From: Actinobacteria bacterium 69-20
Lineage (GTDB): Bacteria; Actinomycetota; Actinomycetes; Mycobacteriales; Nakamurellaceae
NCBI GenBank assembly: GCA_001897425.1
Contig: MKSW01000038.1
Location: 124,001-188,000 of the forward strand
Direction of reading: 5' to 3'
DNA length: 64,000 nucleotides
Below, in pieces: positions 18,429-27,066 of the stretch (position 1 is its first letter; each line of letters starts with the position of its first letter). The position numbers and the translations under genes are program-made. Below the pieces are notes generated by a model that was not told where the DNA came from, ran no database searches, and saw only the letters and a program-made list of their open reading frames with translations.

Positions 18429-18462
18429 TCACATCTGTGCAGATCTAGATTCACAATAGTGA
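18429..18462. promoter_or_regulatory. Two TCAC-N4-GTGA-type operators upstream of the oxidoreductase operon
   Basis: TCACATCTGTGC (18429-18440) and TCACAATAGTGA (18451-18462), 22 bp apart centre to centre, about two helical turns. The same motif occurs at 23155, 23539 and 27055. Its repeated occurrence around the SorC-type regulator gene suggests that regulator binds here. The remaining gap between the oxidoreductase and EI genes (18246-18674) shows no gene. Confidence 0.6.
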
Positions 18463-18674
18463 CGTTAGCATGCGGCTGAGGCGGTGCCAACGGGTACCGT
18501 GCCCGAGAATCAACCAAACGGCCCGAACTGTCCTGCGCCAAACACGTCAACGGAACACATGCGCACGCGCATAGTCCGCGACCGTTACCTCCGAATAGAT
18601 ACGTCCTCATCGACCATCCCGCAGCCAGATCATGACGGGAAATGAATGTCGCACCGGCCATCACATACCGCGTT

Positions 18675-20366
18675 TCAAGAAACGATGTCCAACTCGGCCC
18701 GGACCTCCGGATCGATTTCGGCGACCGCACTCGAATACGCCTCCGTGGCTGAGGCCGCCTCCAGGGCGACCGACGCGATCTGCCGACATTCGGCAAGGCT
18801 GTGATGCTGCAATGCGAAACGCACCGCTCCCGCCGCCGCCGGGGACATGGAAAGACTGGTCACCCCCAATCCGCTCAGGACCAATGCCATGACGGGGTCC
18901 GACGCGGACTCGCCGCAGACACCGACGGGTTTCGCCGCCGCTAATCCCGCGCGGACGGTCGTCGCCACCAAATGAAGGACCGCGGGTTGCCAGGGATTGA
19001 TCAAATCTGCCAGTTCGCTGCTCAGCCGGTCGGCAGCCATCGTGTATTGGGCAAGATCATTCGTACCCAACGACAGGAAATCGACGTGCTCCAGAATCCG
19101 GGACGCCTGTAGCGCCGCACTCGGAACTTCGATCATGACGCCGACCTTCGCCAGCCCATGAGCTCGCGCCGTGGCCGCGAACTCCGCCGCCTCCTGCGGG
19201 GTCGACACCATCGGCGCCATCACCCAGCATTCGGTATCGCAATCCTCGGCAGCCCGGGCGAGGGCCGTCAGTTGGTCCGACAGCAACTCCGGGTGAACCC
19301 GCGACGTGCGATAGCCTCGAACGCCGAGCGCCGGATTCGATTCTGTTGCGAGTGACGCGAACGCGAGCGGCTTATCCGCGCCTGCATCCAGAGTCCGGAC
19401 GACGACCTTTCGTCCCGCATAGGCGCGCAGGACCTTGCGGTAGCGGTCCGCCTGCTCGTCGACGCCCGGAGCCGTTCGACGATCGAGGTACAGGAACTCC
19501 GTGCGGAACAGCCCGATGCCGTCGTGCACTGTCGCCAGGGCGCGATCGACGTCGCGTTCCGCACCGATGTTGGCGAGGACCTCGACCTTGTGGCCGTCCG
19601 CCGTCTCGCCTGCGCCGGAATCCTCGGCTCGCCGGAGCTCGGCCTCTCGTCGCCTGGTGACTGCTGCCACGTCCTCCGGCGAGGGATCGGAGATGACGAT
19701 TCCCCGCGCGGCGTCGACGACCGTGGACGACCCGGATGGAATGCCTGTCACGCCTGGCGCCCCAATGACACACGGGATGCCGTACTGACCCGCGATGATC
19801 GCCACGTGACCGGTCGGGCCGCCCTGCTCGGTCGCGATGCCGAGGACAAGGTTCAGGTCGATCAGCGCCGTGTCCGCCGGCGCGAGATCGCAGGCGAGGA
19901 TGACGGACGGCGCCGACAAGATCGGGATGCCCGGTTCGGGCAAGTTCAGCAGGCGCGCGATCACACGGTCCCGGATGCTCATCAGATCCGTGACCCGCTC
20001 GGCCAGATAACCGCCCGCCGCACTGAGCGCGTCCGCCATCTGCTGGGTGACCCGATCGATCGCCGTCGCCGGCCCGAGTCCGGACTCGATCAATTCTCGC
20101 GACCGGACGCGGAGGGTCGGGTCCTCGGCCATCATTGCGGTCGCCTCGAAGATCTCCGCGATCTCGCCGTCCATCGACTCTGCTCGAGTGCGGAAGGAAT
20201 CCGCGAGCACCGCGAGCGTGCCCTCGAGCAGGCCCATCACTTCGTCGAGATCGGCCGGAACCGTTTCGTCGGCGGGCGGTGACGGGCGCCCGCCGACGAC
20301 GACCGCCGGACCCACGGCCGACCCGCGCCCCACACCCGTGCCTATGAATGTTGTTCGGCTCCGCAT
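18675..20366 (-). CDS. ptsI: PTS enzyme I
   Basis: Phosphoenolpyruvate-protein phosphotransferase that autophosphorylates from PEP and passes phosphate to HPr. 563 residues from ATG 20366, close to the 575 of E. coli EI. The phosphorylated His is His187 in TEQGGPTGHVAIIAG; GLFRTEFLYLDR, VVVRTLDAGADKPL, GVRGYR and the TIM-barrel SLGTNDLAQYTMAADR plus VCGESASDP are all present. It is encoded next to a glucitol-type EII set rather than with a general PTS, so it may be dedicated to this system. The start could also be GTG 20375. Confidence 0.95.
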   Translation of the reverse strand: MRSRTTFIGTGVGRGSAVGPAVVVGGRPSPPADETVPADLDEVMGLLEGTLAVLADSFRTRAESMDGEIAEIFEATAMMAEDPTLRVRSRELIESGLGPATAIDRVTQQMADALSAAGGYLAERVTDLMSIRDRVIARLLNLPEPGIPILSAPSVILACDLAPADTALIDLNLVLGIATEQGGPTGHVAIIAGQYGIPCVIGAPGVTGIPSGSSTVVDAARGIVISDPSPEDVAAVTRRREAELRRAEDSGAGETADGHKVEVLANIGAERDVDRALATVHDGIGLFRTEFLYLDRRTAPGVDEQADRYRKVLRAYAGRKVVVRTLDAGADKPLAFASLATESNPALGVRGYRTSRVHPELLSDQLTALARAAEDCDTECWVMAPMVSTPQEAAEFAATARAHGLAKVGVMIEVPSAALQASRILEHVDFLSLGTNDLAQYTMAADRLSSELADLINPWQPAVLHLVATTVRAGLAAAKPVGVCGESASDPVMALVLSGLGVTSLSMSPAAAGAVRFALQHHSLAECRQIASVALEAASATEAYSSAVAEIDPEVRAELDIVS

Positions 20367-20390
20367 CCGAGACACGACCCCCTTTGAACT

Positions 20391-20426
20391 GATGCCGTGT
20401 CCGATGCCGTTCCCGATGCCGTGTCC
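20391..20426. repeat. 12-bp tandem repeat (three units)
   Basis: GATGCCGTGTCC, GATGCCGTTCCC, GATGCCGTGTCC in the 85-bp gap between the GutM and EI genes, just upstream of the EI ribosome site. Shares the GATGCCG core with 18322-18369. Confidence 0.7.
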
Positions 20427-20451
20427 GGCGCGGCTCGGACGCGCGCGCGGG

Positions 20452-20880
20452 TCAACGCCGAGCATGGCCGCGCGCGGGCCCCAGGAACCCACTTCGGGAC
20501 ACCGGGCCAGGATTCTGCGCGAGCAGCCCGACTGCCTGCTCCACGGCCTTGTCCATGTGCTTGTCGGATATCCGCTGCGCCACCGTCGCCACCGGCCCGA
20601 GGAGATCCACATCGGGTTTGAATCGCGCGAATACGGTCGAGCCCACCATGCGACGGGCCGCGACGATCTGCCGACGGCGGAGGTCGACCACCAGGATCAC
20701 GGCCGCGCCCCGGAGGAATCCCTTACCCCGACCCGAGACAAGCCGCAGCCCCGGATCGTCATATTCGATGGCCATCTCGCGCACCGCTTTCGAATACGCC
20801 CGGTGTTGCAGGTAGCTCAATCCGAACGACAGAACGAACGCAACGATCAGCAGAACGGCGAGGCCGGAGGGGTTGTGCAT
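20452..20880 (-). CDS. GutM-like glucitol operon activator
   Basis: Small protein of the GutM family (PF06923), 142 residues, an auxiliary activator of glucitol-type PTS operons in enterobacteria. It opens with one membrane segment (GLAVLLIVAFVLSFGLSYLQ, residues 5-24), then the family core REMAIEYDDPGLRLVSGRGK, AAVILVVDLRRRQIVAARRM and VFARFKPDVDLLG. GAGGAG lies eight bases before ATG 20880. Gene order EIIA-GutM-EI places it inside the PTS operon. How GutM acts in actinobacteria is not established. Confidence 0.8.
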   Translation of the reverse strand: MHNPSGLAVLLIVAFVLSFGLSYLQHRAYSKAVREMAIEYDDPGLRLVSGRGKGFLRGAAVILVVDLRRRQIVAARRMVGSTVFARFKPDVDLLGPVATVAQRISDKHMDKAVEQAVGLLAQNPGPVSRSGFLGPARGHARR

Positions 20881-20899
20881 CTGGGGGCTCCTCGGATTC

Positions 20900-21277
20900 C
20901 TAGCCGCCGACGATTTCGATGCGATCCCCGACCTGCGGGGTGAACGCGGCGGATCCCGTTCGGACGGCCCCAGGCAGCACGGCGTCATCACTCTGCCCGA
21001 CGTAGACCGTGAGGTGCCCGAGTTCGGTCAGATTGGCCGATGCCAACTGGCCCACCGCCTCGATCGATGCAGATGTCGAGCCGATCACTAATCGGTCGCC
21101 CATCTCGATCGGTCGACGTGGCGGGCCGTCAGCCACGTGCACCACGCTCACCTCCGCGAGCGCGTCCGGCACCGGCTCTCCGAAAAGGATGAAGACGCCG
21201 GCGCCGAACATGTCCGCCGCATCCGCGCCGATGGCGGTCACCGTCGCGCTCCACACGCACTCACTCAGGATCGTCAT
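20900..21277 (-). CDS. PTS glucitol/sorbitol-type EIIA
   Basis: EIIA component of the glucitol family (PF03829), 125 residues, receiving phosphate from HPr. Family features are GVFILFGEPVPDALAEVSVV near residues 27-46, with the adjacent His the likely phosphorylation site, and IEAVGQLASANLTELGHLTV followed by VLPGAVRTG. It begins at ATG 21277, 25 bp after the EIIBC stop, and ends 19 bp before GutM. The polyol carried by the EII complex is not decided by EIIA. Confidence 0.85.
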   Translation of the reverse strand: MTILSECVWSATVTAIGADAADMFGAGVFILFGEPVPDALAEVSVVHVADGPPRRPIEMGDRLVIGSTSASIEAVGQLASANLTELGHLTVYVGQSDDAVLPGAVRTGSAAFTPQVGDRIEIVGG

Positions 21278-21302
21278 ACCGGGGCACCGCCATCGCGTCG
21301 CA

Positions 21303-22364
21303 TCATGCGACCAGGAATCCGGCGAGGTAGGCGATGATCACAGCGATCGGCGACGTGATGAGGCGCGAGAAGAGCACCGCAGGAACGCCGACCGCCACCG
21401 TTTCAGGTTTCGCCTCGCCGAGTGACAGGCCGACCGGCACGAAGTCGCATCCCACCTGGCCGTCGATCGCGAAGAGCGTCGGCAAGGCGTATTGCACCGC
21501 GAGCGCACCCGTGGCGATCTGGGTACCCATGAGCACACCGATGACCTGGGCGATGGCGGCACCGGGCCCGAGGATCGGGGACAGCACCGGGATGGCGGTG
21601 ATGATGCCCAGCAGCACCAGGCCGATCGGGTTGCCGACCATCGGCGATACGACCTTGGCGATCCAGTTCGACACGCCCGTATAGGTGACGATGCCGATCA
21701 GCAGCGACACGTACGCCATGAACGGGATGATCGTCTGCAGCGTCAACTGAAGCGCCTGGCGACCGGCGGCGAGCAAGGAATTGATCACGTATCCGATTCC
21801 GCCGCCGAACTTGACGACGACTCCGGTGAAACCGCCGCCGGCGGCCACCGGCTTGAACGCGGGCGGCGCGCTGGAGCCGCCGCCCAACAGAGAGCCGGAC
21901 CGTGAGCCTCCGCCTGTGGACGGCCTGCCTGTGGACGACCCGCCGTCGGCCACGTGCCCGCCTTCGCGCTCCCCGGCGTAGGCCAGTTCCCGCTCTGCCA
22001 CGACGGCGACCTGATCGACGCCCACCGCCGATACGAAGATGTCCTCGGTGATGAATTGGGCAAGCGGCCCCGAGGGCGATCCGGGATAGATGTCGACGGT
22101 CGGAATCCGTTTGCGTGGATAGACACCGATACGGGCGGTGCCACCACAATTGATGACGGCACACAGCACCCGGTCGTCATCGACGTGGTTGACGAACCCA
22201 TCGACGGCAGTGCTACCCGACAACTCGGCGATCCGGGCCGCGACGGGATGGATCCCGCCGTTCGTGACGGACAGCACCACATCCTTGTCCGCGGTCGGGG
22301 TCAGCGTGAGGCCGTCTCCCCACCCGCCGCGTCCGCGCGTGATACGAACGGTTTGGTAGCTCAT
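21303..22364 (-). CDS. PTS glucitol/sorbitol-type EIIBC
   Basis: EIIB-EIIC2 fusion of the glucitol family (SrlE-like), 353 residues. The phosphorylated cysteine is Cys73 in VINCGGTARIGVYP. A Gly/Ser-rich linker of roughly 45 residues (about 150-190) separates it from the membrane domain, which starts at VVVKFGGGIGYVINSLLAAG and contains IIPFMAYVSLLIGIVTYTG, PVLSPILGPGAAIAQ and IDGQVGCDFVPVGLSLGEAK. ATG 22364 overlaps the EIIC stop by four bases. Enterobacterial SrlE is about 320 residues; the long linker explains the difference. Confidence 0.9.
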   Translation of the reverse strand: MSYQTVRITRGRGGWGDGLTLTPTADKDVVLSVTNGGIHPVAARIAELSGSTAVDGFVNHVDDDRVLCAVINCGGTARIGVYPRKRIPTVDIYPGSPSGPLAQFITEDIFVSAVGVDQVAVVAERELAYAGEREGGHVADGGSSTGRPSTGGGSRSGSLLGGGSSAPPAFKPVAAGGGFTGVVVKFGGGIGYVINSLLAAGRQALQLTLQTIIPFMAYVSLLIGIVTYTGVSNWIAKVVSPMVGNPIGLVLLGIITAIPVLSPILGPGAAIAQVIGVLMGTQIATGALAVQYALPTLFAIDGQVGCDFVPVGLSLGEAKPETVAVGVPAVLFSRLITSPIAVIIAYLAGFLVA

Positions 22365-23008
22365 GCCAGATCCCCTTGGATGTGCCCCTCGGCATACGCG
22401 AGATCGAACTGGGCGAAGACTTCCTTGTACGACCCACGGCGGATCAGCAATGTAGTGATCCACTGGGTGACGACGCCGCGGATGAAGATGACGACGATTC
22501 CGACGATGAAGTACAGCACGGCCAGTTTGGCGAAAGCATTAGGATTCACCTTCAGGACGCCGGCCGAAACTCCCGCCCATACGAATATCTCCCCCGCGTT
22601 CGCATGCGGGAAGAACGACGTCACGGGATGGCAGAACGAGACCGCGGAATCGTAGAATGCCGGCTTATACCGTTCCGGAAGAAACCGGCCGAACGTGTAA
22701 GCCATGGGGTTGGTGAGCATGATCATCGACAGGATGGGCATGATCGTGTAGCGCGTGACGGCATATTTGCCCGACCAGCGCACGGCTCCGGTGACTCGCT
22801 CTTCGCCAATCCAGGTCGTGACCGCGTACATCGCGGTGAGTAACACGATCAGTAGCGGCAGGATACCGGTGATCAGGCCGGTGAAACTTTTCGCGGACGC
22901 ATTGAACAGGCCTATGAAGTGTGTCGCGAACCATGTCAGGGCCTTCATGATCGGGTTGGTGGCACCGACAGTGGGCGGGTTGGTCACTGCCAGCAGCAGT
23001 GGATTCAC
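22361..23008 (-). CDS. PTS glucitol/sorbitol-type EIIC
   Basis: Membrane translocator subunit (SrlA-like, PF03608), 215 residues, first gene of the PTS operon. GTG 23008 is preceded by AAGGAGG at six bases. Membrane segments include GLITGILPLLIVLLTAMYAV and LAVLYFIVGIVVIFIRGVV; NPMAYTFGRFLPERYKPAF and FCHPVTSFFPHANAGEIFVW are characteristic of the family. Transport with phosphorylation of a hexitol or similar polyol is the family role. Confidence 0.9.
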   Translation of the reverse strand: MNPLLLAVTNPPTVGATNPIMKALTWFATHFIGLFNASAKSFTGLITGILPLLIVLLTAMYAVTTWIGEERVTGAVRWSGKYAVTRYTIMPILSMIMLTNPMAYTFGRFLPERYKPAFYDSAVSFCHPVTSFFPHANAGEIFVWAGVSAGVLKVNPNAFAKLAVLYFIVGIVVIFIRGVVTQWITTLLIRRGSYKEVFAQFDLAYAEGHIQGDLA

Positions 23009-23140
23009 GGAACGCCTCCTTGGTGGATCAGAAACGAACCTCGGCGACGTTTCGGGGGTGTCTGGAAACCGTCGCGCGGGCACTGAGGCTGTGGCTTGTG
23101 CGCCGACGGTAGCATGTGACGCAGGTCGCTGCAAGACTTT

Positions 23141-23166
23141 TGTGCACGCTCAATGCACATATGTGA
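23141..23166. promoter_or_regulatory. Operator cluster upstream of the PTS operon
   Basis: A perfect inverted repeat TGTGCA-N7-TGCACA (23141-23159) overlaps GCACATATGTGA (23155-23166), a near match to TCAC-N4-GTGA. It lies between the divergent EIIC and HPr genes, 133 bp from the EIIC start, and can control both directions. Confidence 0.6.
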
Positions 23167-23220
23167 GACAGTGGCTTTCCAGTAGGTCCGAGTGCCGGAC
23201 GCAACCGTGAACGAGGTGCT

Positions 23221-23490
23221 GTGGTGTCTGAGTTAAGGGTGATCGTCGGTTTCGAGACGGGGCTGCACGCGAGACCCGCGGCCGCGTTCGTGCGCCGGGT
23301 GGCGACCTGCGGCCTCCCGGTCACCATCGCGAAGGAAGGCCGCGAGCCCGTGGACGCCGCCAGCATCCTGCAGGTGTTGACCTTGGGCGCGAACAAGGGC
23401 GACGAGGTGATCCTGCGGTCCGCGGGCGAGGATGCCGACGAGGTGTTGGCACAACTCGCCGCGATGTTGAGCGACACCTCCATCACCTGA
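23221..23490 (+). CDS. ptsH: PTS phosphocarrier HPr
   Basis: HPr relays phosphate from EI to EIIA. 89 residues. The active His is His16 in ETGLHARPAAAFVR, and a conserved serine lies at Ser48 (DAASILQVLTLGA), the position of the regulatory serine in low-GC Gram-positives. GTG at 23221 or 23224 is the start, with GAGGTG just upstream. It is divergent from the EII genes and followed by the SorC regulator after 91 bp. Confidence 0.95.
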   Translation: MVSELRVIVGFETGLHARPAAAFVRRVATCGLPVTIAKEGREPVDAASILQVLTLGANKGDEVILRSAGEDADEVLAQLAAMLSDTSIT

Positions 23491-23538
23491 GGGACCGCCG
23501 CGGAGGCCCATCAGGCCGGCGCAGGCGGTACGCTCACG

Positions 23539-23550
23539 ACACAAATGTGA
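23539..23550. promoter_or_regulatory. TCAC-N4-GTGA-like operator upstream of the SorC gene
   Basis: ACACAAATGTGA, 31 bp before the regulator's ATG. A seven of eight match to the TCAC...GTGA arms found at the other three loci, suggesting autoregulation. Confidence 0.55.
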
Positions 23551-23581
23551 TGATTGCGAGGGTGCTGTCGGAGGAGGCGTC

Positions 23582-24535
23582 ATGCGTTCGTCACGAGGGG
23601 CGGACGTGCTGCGTCAAGCGGCGCGGCTCTACTACCTCGAGGGTCGCACCCAGTCGCAGGTGGCCGACGAACTGGGCGTCTCGCGCTCGAACGTCTCGCG
23701 CATCCTCGCTCAGGCCCGGGAGCAACAGATCGTGGAGATCATCATCCACGACCCGGACGACACGCCGACCCGTGAGCCCGACCTGGAACATGCCATCGAG
23801 GAGCGCTTCGGGCTCGCGTCCGCGGTCGTCCTGGCGGCCCGCGCGGACGATGCGTTGGACGAAGTCGCGCGTGCGGCGGCACTCCTGCTGCGCGAGCGTG
23901 CGTCAGAGGCGACGACCATCGGGATCTCCTGGGGCAGGACGTTGCAATCGGTGGCGACATTCCTGGATTCCACACCGCTTCGGCCTGCGCCGCGGCTGCT
24001 GCCGCTCGTCGGCGGCCTGGGCGTGCTAGACACGCTCGATTCGGGCGACAGCGTCTTGCGTGCGGTGGCCAGGAAGTTGGGGGCCCGCCCGGAGCGGCTC
24101 TACGCGCCCGCCCTGGTCGAGTCGGCCGCGGCACAGCGCGCGTTCCTGGAACAGAGCGTCATCAGGGAGGCCATCGCGTCGGCCGCCGAGGTCCAGGTCG
24201 CCTTCGTCGGCATCGGGTGCTACGGGCTCTACTCGTCCCGTCATCTGGTGAACGGCATGCGGCTGAGCGCGGACGAGCTCGACCAGTTCTTAGCGGCAGA
24301 CCCGGTGGGAGACGTCTGCGGAAGGTTCGTGTCCCGCAACGGGAAGCCGCTCGGGCCCCCCGCTGCCGACCGCGTCATCGGGGTGACGTTCGACCAGCTG
24401 CTGCATATTCCCGAGGTCGTCGGCGTGGCGGCCGGCCAGGAGAAGGCCGACGGTGTCGCTGCCGTCCTCCGTTCCGGCGTGCTGAAGACGCTCGTCATCG
24501 ACGCGACCTTGGCGCGAGCGATTCTGGCGATGTAG
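23582..24535 (+). CDS. SorC/DeoR-type sugar-binding transcriptional regulator
   Basis: SorC-family regulator, 317 residues, predicted to control the PTS and linked operons in response to a phosphorylated sugar. The N-terminal helix-turn-helix reads RTQSQVADELGVSRSNVSRI at residues 22-41. The effector domain (PF04198) follows from about residue 65, with TTIGISWGRTLQSV, PRLLPLVGGLG, LYAPALVES and VAFVGIGCYGLYSS as typical segments, and VVGVAAGQEKADGVAAVLRS near the end. ATG 23582 has GGAGG seven bases upstream. Repeated palindromes near its own and neighbouring promoters are the likely binding sites. Confidence 0.88.
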   Translation: MRSSRGADVLRQAARLYYLEGRTQSQVADELGVSRSNVSRILAQAREQQIVEIIIHDPDDTPTREPDLEHAIEERFGLASAVVLAARADDALDEVARAAALLLRERASEATTIGISWGRTLQSVATFLDSTPLRPAPRLLPLVGGLGVLDTLDSGDSVLRAVARKLGARPERLYAPALVESAAAQRAFLEQSVIREAIASAAEVQVAFVGIGCYGLYSSRHLVNGMRLSADELDQFLAADPVGDVCGRFVSRNGKPLGPPAADRVIGVTFDQLLHIPEVVGVAAGQEKADGVAAVLRSGVLKTLVIDATLARAILAM

Positions 24536-24659
24536 CGGGTACCCCGGCGAGACGCGCCCGAACGTTCGGGGCACGGCTCGTCGAACGGACTCGTCATCGC
24601 GTGTCATGACGACGGATCCCGGTCCGCCGCCGTCCGTCCGACCGATGGAGGAGATGCGG

Positions 24660-26171
24660 ATGACAGCGCCCATCGGGCAACCGCGCAGCAAGGCCGCCGC
24701 GCGAACCTCGCTGCTCTTCCTCGGCGGCACGGACACCGTCGGCGGCGTCCACATCCTGGTGCGTGGCCGGGCCGGCCGATTGCTACTCGACATCGGAATC
24801 GTCGGCAATCCGGGCATCGTCCGAGATCGCACCCTGTTCAACGCCTTCCAGCCGCCGCGACCGGGCTCGATGCTGCCCGACTATCTCCGCGCCGGGATGG
24901 CGCCGCTGGTCGAGAGTTTGTACGAGCGAGGCGATCTCGCCCCGTTCGTGACGGTGTCGGACGCGACACGGGCACTGCGCGCGCCGGGATTCGCCTTGGA
25001 CGGCTATCCACTGGTTGATGACGAACCGGGTACCGATCTGGCGGTCTTCGTGTCCCACCTGCACGACGACCACATGGCACTGCTCGAGTTCGTCGCCCGG
25101 AACGTCCCGGTGATCATGAGCGACGCCGGTGCCCGGCTGCACGGCGCGCTCGTGGCTGCCGGCGCCCTACCCGCCGTTCATGCCGCGGTCACCGGTGTGG
25201 TTCCCGGGGTCGCGCGCTCGGTCGGCGACCTGGTGCTCCACGTGATCCTGGTGGACCATGACATCCCAGGCGCCGCAGGCGTTCTCGTCGAGACCCCGGA
25301 CGGCACCATGGCCTACACCGGCGACTGGCGTCGGCACGGACGACACCCCGAGGCGATGCAGGCCTTCGCCGACGCGTGTGCGGGCGTGGACGTCCTGATC
25401 ACGGACGCGTCCGGTGCACAGCCGCCGGACGCCCGCACCGTGCAGTGCGCCCAGGTTGCGGAGCGCGAGATCGCCTCACTCCTCAGCGATCTCGCGACGA
25501 GCGCCCACCGCGGCCTGTATTGCTCCTTCGACGAACGCAATCTCGAACGCCATGCGGATGTGCAGGTCGTCGCGAAGGCGCACGGGCGGCTGCTCGTCGC
25601 CAGCCCCCGCACCGTCGCGATCTGGCATGCCGCCGCCTCAGCCGGTCTGCCCTGTCCACGTATCGAGGACATCGCCGTGTGGGACGACTCGGAGGGTATG
25701 CGGGACGACCCGCAGCCACCTACGCAGCCGCCGATCGCGCCCCAGACCGCGCCGCCCCCGACCGTGCGACGCGTTCGTGCCGCCGACGTGGCCGCCGACC
25801 CGGCCGCGTTCCTGTGCGAACTGCGCAGCAGCGAGCGCGCTCGCCTTCTCGATATCGGTGCGGGCCCCGGCGACGTCTACGCCTACCTCGACGGTTATCC
25901 GTACGGTCCCGCGGATCCGGGTTGGCCGGTGCTCGTCACGTGGATGCGGCAACTCGGGATCCGCCTCGAGACGATCTCCTCGCGCGGGCACGCGTGGGAG
26001 GACGACCTGCGCTGGCTGGTAGACGCGGTGCGGCCCGGCATGGTGATCCCCGTCCACACCAACCACCCGGACCACTTCCCCGGTGTGACGACGCCCGTGC
26101 GGCCGGTCCGTCGCGGCGACGAGATCGCCCTCTCGCCGGGCGCACGAACGCTGTCCGGAGACCTGCGGTGA
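24660..26171 (+). CDS. MBL-fold (RNase J/beta-CASP-like) hydrolase
   Basis: Metallo-beta-lactamase-fold enzyme, 503 residues, with the layout of RNase J-like beta-CASP proteins. SHLHDDHMAL near residue 132 carries the HxHxDH zinc motif; ILVDHDIPGAAGVLVETPDG, AYTGDWRRHGRHPE (metal-binding Asp) and the C-terminal MVIPVHTNHPDHF supply the other ligands. ATG 24660 was chosen over 24606 and 24645 because GGAGGAG lies six bases before it. The stop overlaps the HAD gene start. A Pro-rich insert near residue 350 is unusual. Substrate unknown; RNA or a small phosphodiester are both possible. Confidence 0.75.
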   Translation: MTAPIGQPRSKAAARTSLLFLGGTDTVGGVHILVRGRAGRLLLDIGIVGNPGIVRDRTLFNAFQPPRPGSMLPDYLRAGMAPLVESLYERGDLAPFVTVSDATRALRAPGFALDGYPLVDDEPGTDLAVFVSHLHDDHMALLEFVARNVPVIMSDAGARLHGALVAAGALPAVHAAVTGVVPGVARSVGDLVLHVILVDHDIPGAAGVLVETPDGTMAYTGDWRRHGRHPEAMQAFADACAGVDVLITDASGAQPPDARTVQCAQVAEREIASLLSDLATSAHRGLYCSFDERNLERHADVQVVAKAHGRLLVASPRTVAIWHAAASAGLPCPRIEDIAVWDDSEGMRDDPQPPTQPPIAPQTAPPPTVRRVRAADVAADPAAFLCELRSSERARLLDIGAGPGDVYAYLDGYPYGPADPGWPVLVTWMRQLGIRLETISSRGHAWEDDLRWLVDAVRPGMVIPVHTNHPDHFPGVTTPVRPVRRGDEIALSPGARTLSGDLR

Positions 26172-26926
26172 TCGCCGCGATCGGCCAGCGCCCGCAGGCC
26201 GTGCTGTTCGATTTCGGCGGGGTGATCGCCGATATCGTCCACGACGACACCGGTTTCGCCGTCGTGGCCGAGGAGGTCGTGCGGCACATCGGCGGCGCGC
26301 TTCCCGTCATCGATGTCGAGGCGGATCTCCGGGCCGGGGCCCGCGCCTACGAGTCGTGGAAGCAGTCCCAATCGCGCCGCATCCATCCCCGCGAGATCAC
26401 CTACACCGAGTTCTGGGAGCTGGTCTGCTGCGACTGGCCCGAGGCGCCCCGCCGCGCCCTGCTGGAGGACGCTACGACGGCCGCGCGTTTGTGCGAGTGC
26501 TTCGAGACGGCCACCCTGCATCGCCCCGCAAAGCCGGAGAGCCGCGATCTATTGCTCGCACTCCGCGATCTGGGCATCCGCACCGCGCTGGTGAGCAACT
26601 GCCTGGCCGCCGAGGCCGCGCGCCGACAGCTGCGCGCCGATTGGCTCGCCGGACTGTTCGACGCCGAGATCTACTCGGACGAGGTCGGAATCCGCAAGCC
26701 GGACCGGGAGATCATGCTCGCCGCGGTCCGCGCCATCGGCGCCGATCCGGCGGCGACGTGGTTCGTCGGCGACAAGTACAACCGCGACATCCTGGGCGCG
26801 CGACGCGCCGGACTCGGTGCGGCGGTGCTGATGTCGTCGCCGGGAGGGCCCGGCACGCCCGTCCGTGGTATCGAAGCTGACGCTGAAATCGCTTCTCCCA
26901 TGGAACTTCTCGCGCTCTTTCACTAG
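26168..26926 (+). CDS. HAD-superfamily hydrolase
   Basis: Haloacid-dehalogenase-type phosphatase, subfamily IA, 252 residues. Motif I is LFDFGGVIADI with nucleophile Asp15; the second Asp is replaced by Gly, as in YihX-like members. Motif II is TALVSNC, motif III the Lys in VGIRKPDREI, and motif IV WFVGDKYNRDILGARRAG. GTG 26168 overlaps the MBL-gene stop (GTGA), so the two enzymes are coupled. It lies directly ahead of the ABC importer genes. Substrate not predicted. Confidence 0.8.
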   Translation: MIAAIGQRPQAVLFDFGGVIADIVHDDTGFAVVAEEVVRHIGGALPVIDVEADLRAGARAYESWKQSQSRRIHPREITYTEFWELVCCDWPEAPRRALLEDATTAARLCECFETATLHRPAKPESRDLLLALRDLGIRTALVSNCLAAEAARRQLRADWLAGLFDAEIYSDEVGIRKPDREIMLAAVRAIGADPAATWFVGDKYNRDILGARRAGLGAAVLMSSPGGPGTPVRGIEADAEIASPMELLALFH

Positions 26927-27003
26927 GCAACCGCCGCGGCACACCGCGTTCGGCGGACCGCCACCCACGCGCGGCGTTGGGCCGGACTCCCTCGGCTTTG
27001 CCC

Positions 27004-27066
27004 TTGACACGCGCCCAGACGTTCGTTACAAATGGACACATGTGCACCCAAATCTCACGTAAGTGA
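27004..27066 (+). promoter_or_regulatory. Promoter with SorC-type operators for the ABC importer
   Basis: TTGACA (27004-27009), 17-bp spacer, TACAAA (27027-27032). The likely start site overlaps CACATGTG (27037-27044), and TCACGTAAGTGA lies at 27055-27066. Both positions suit repression. The second palindrome is the same TCAC-N4-GTGA form seen at 18451. Confidence 0.65.

Noticed and set aside
24660-26171. Housekeeping RNase J
   Set aside because: The sequence has a beta-CASP-like layout, but it is coupled to a HAD gene next to an importer and has divergent motif surroundings. A specialised hydrolase is more likely, so no rnj symbol was given.
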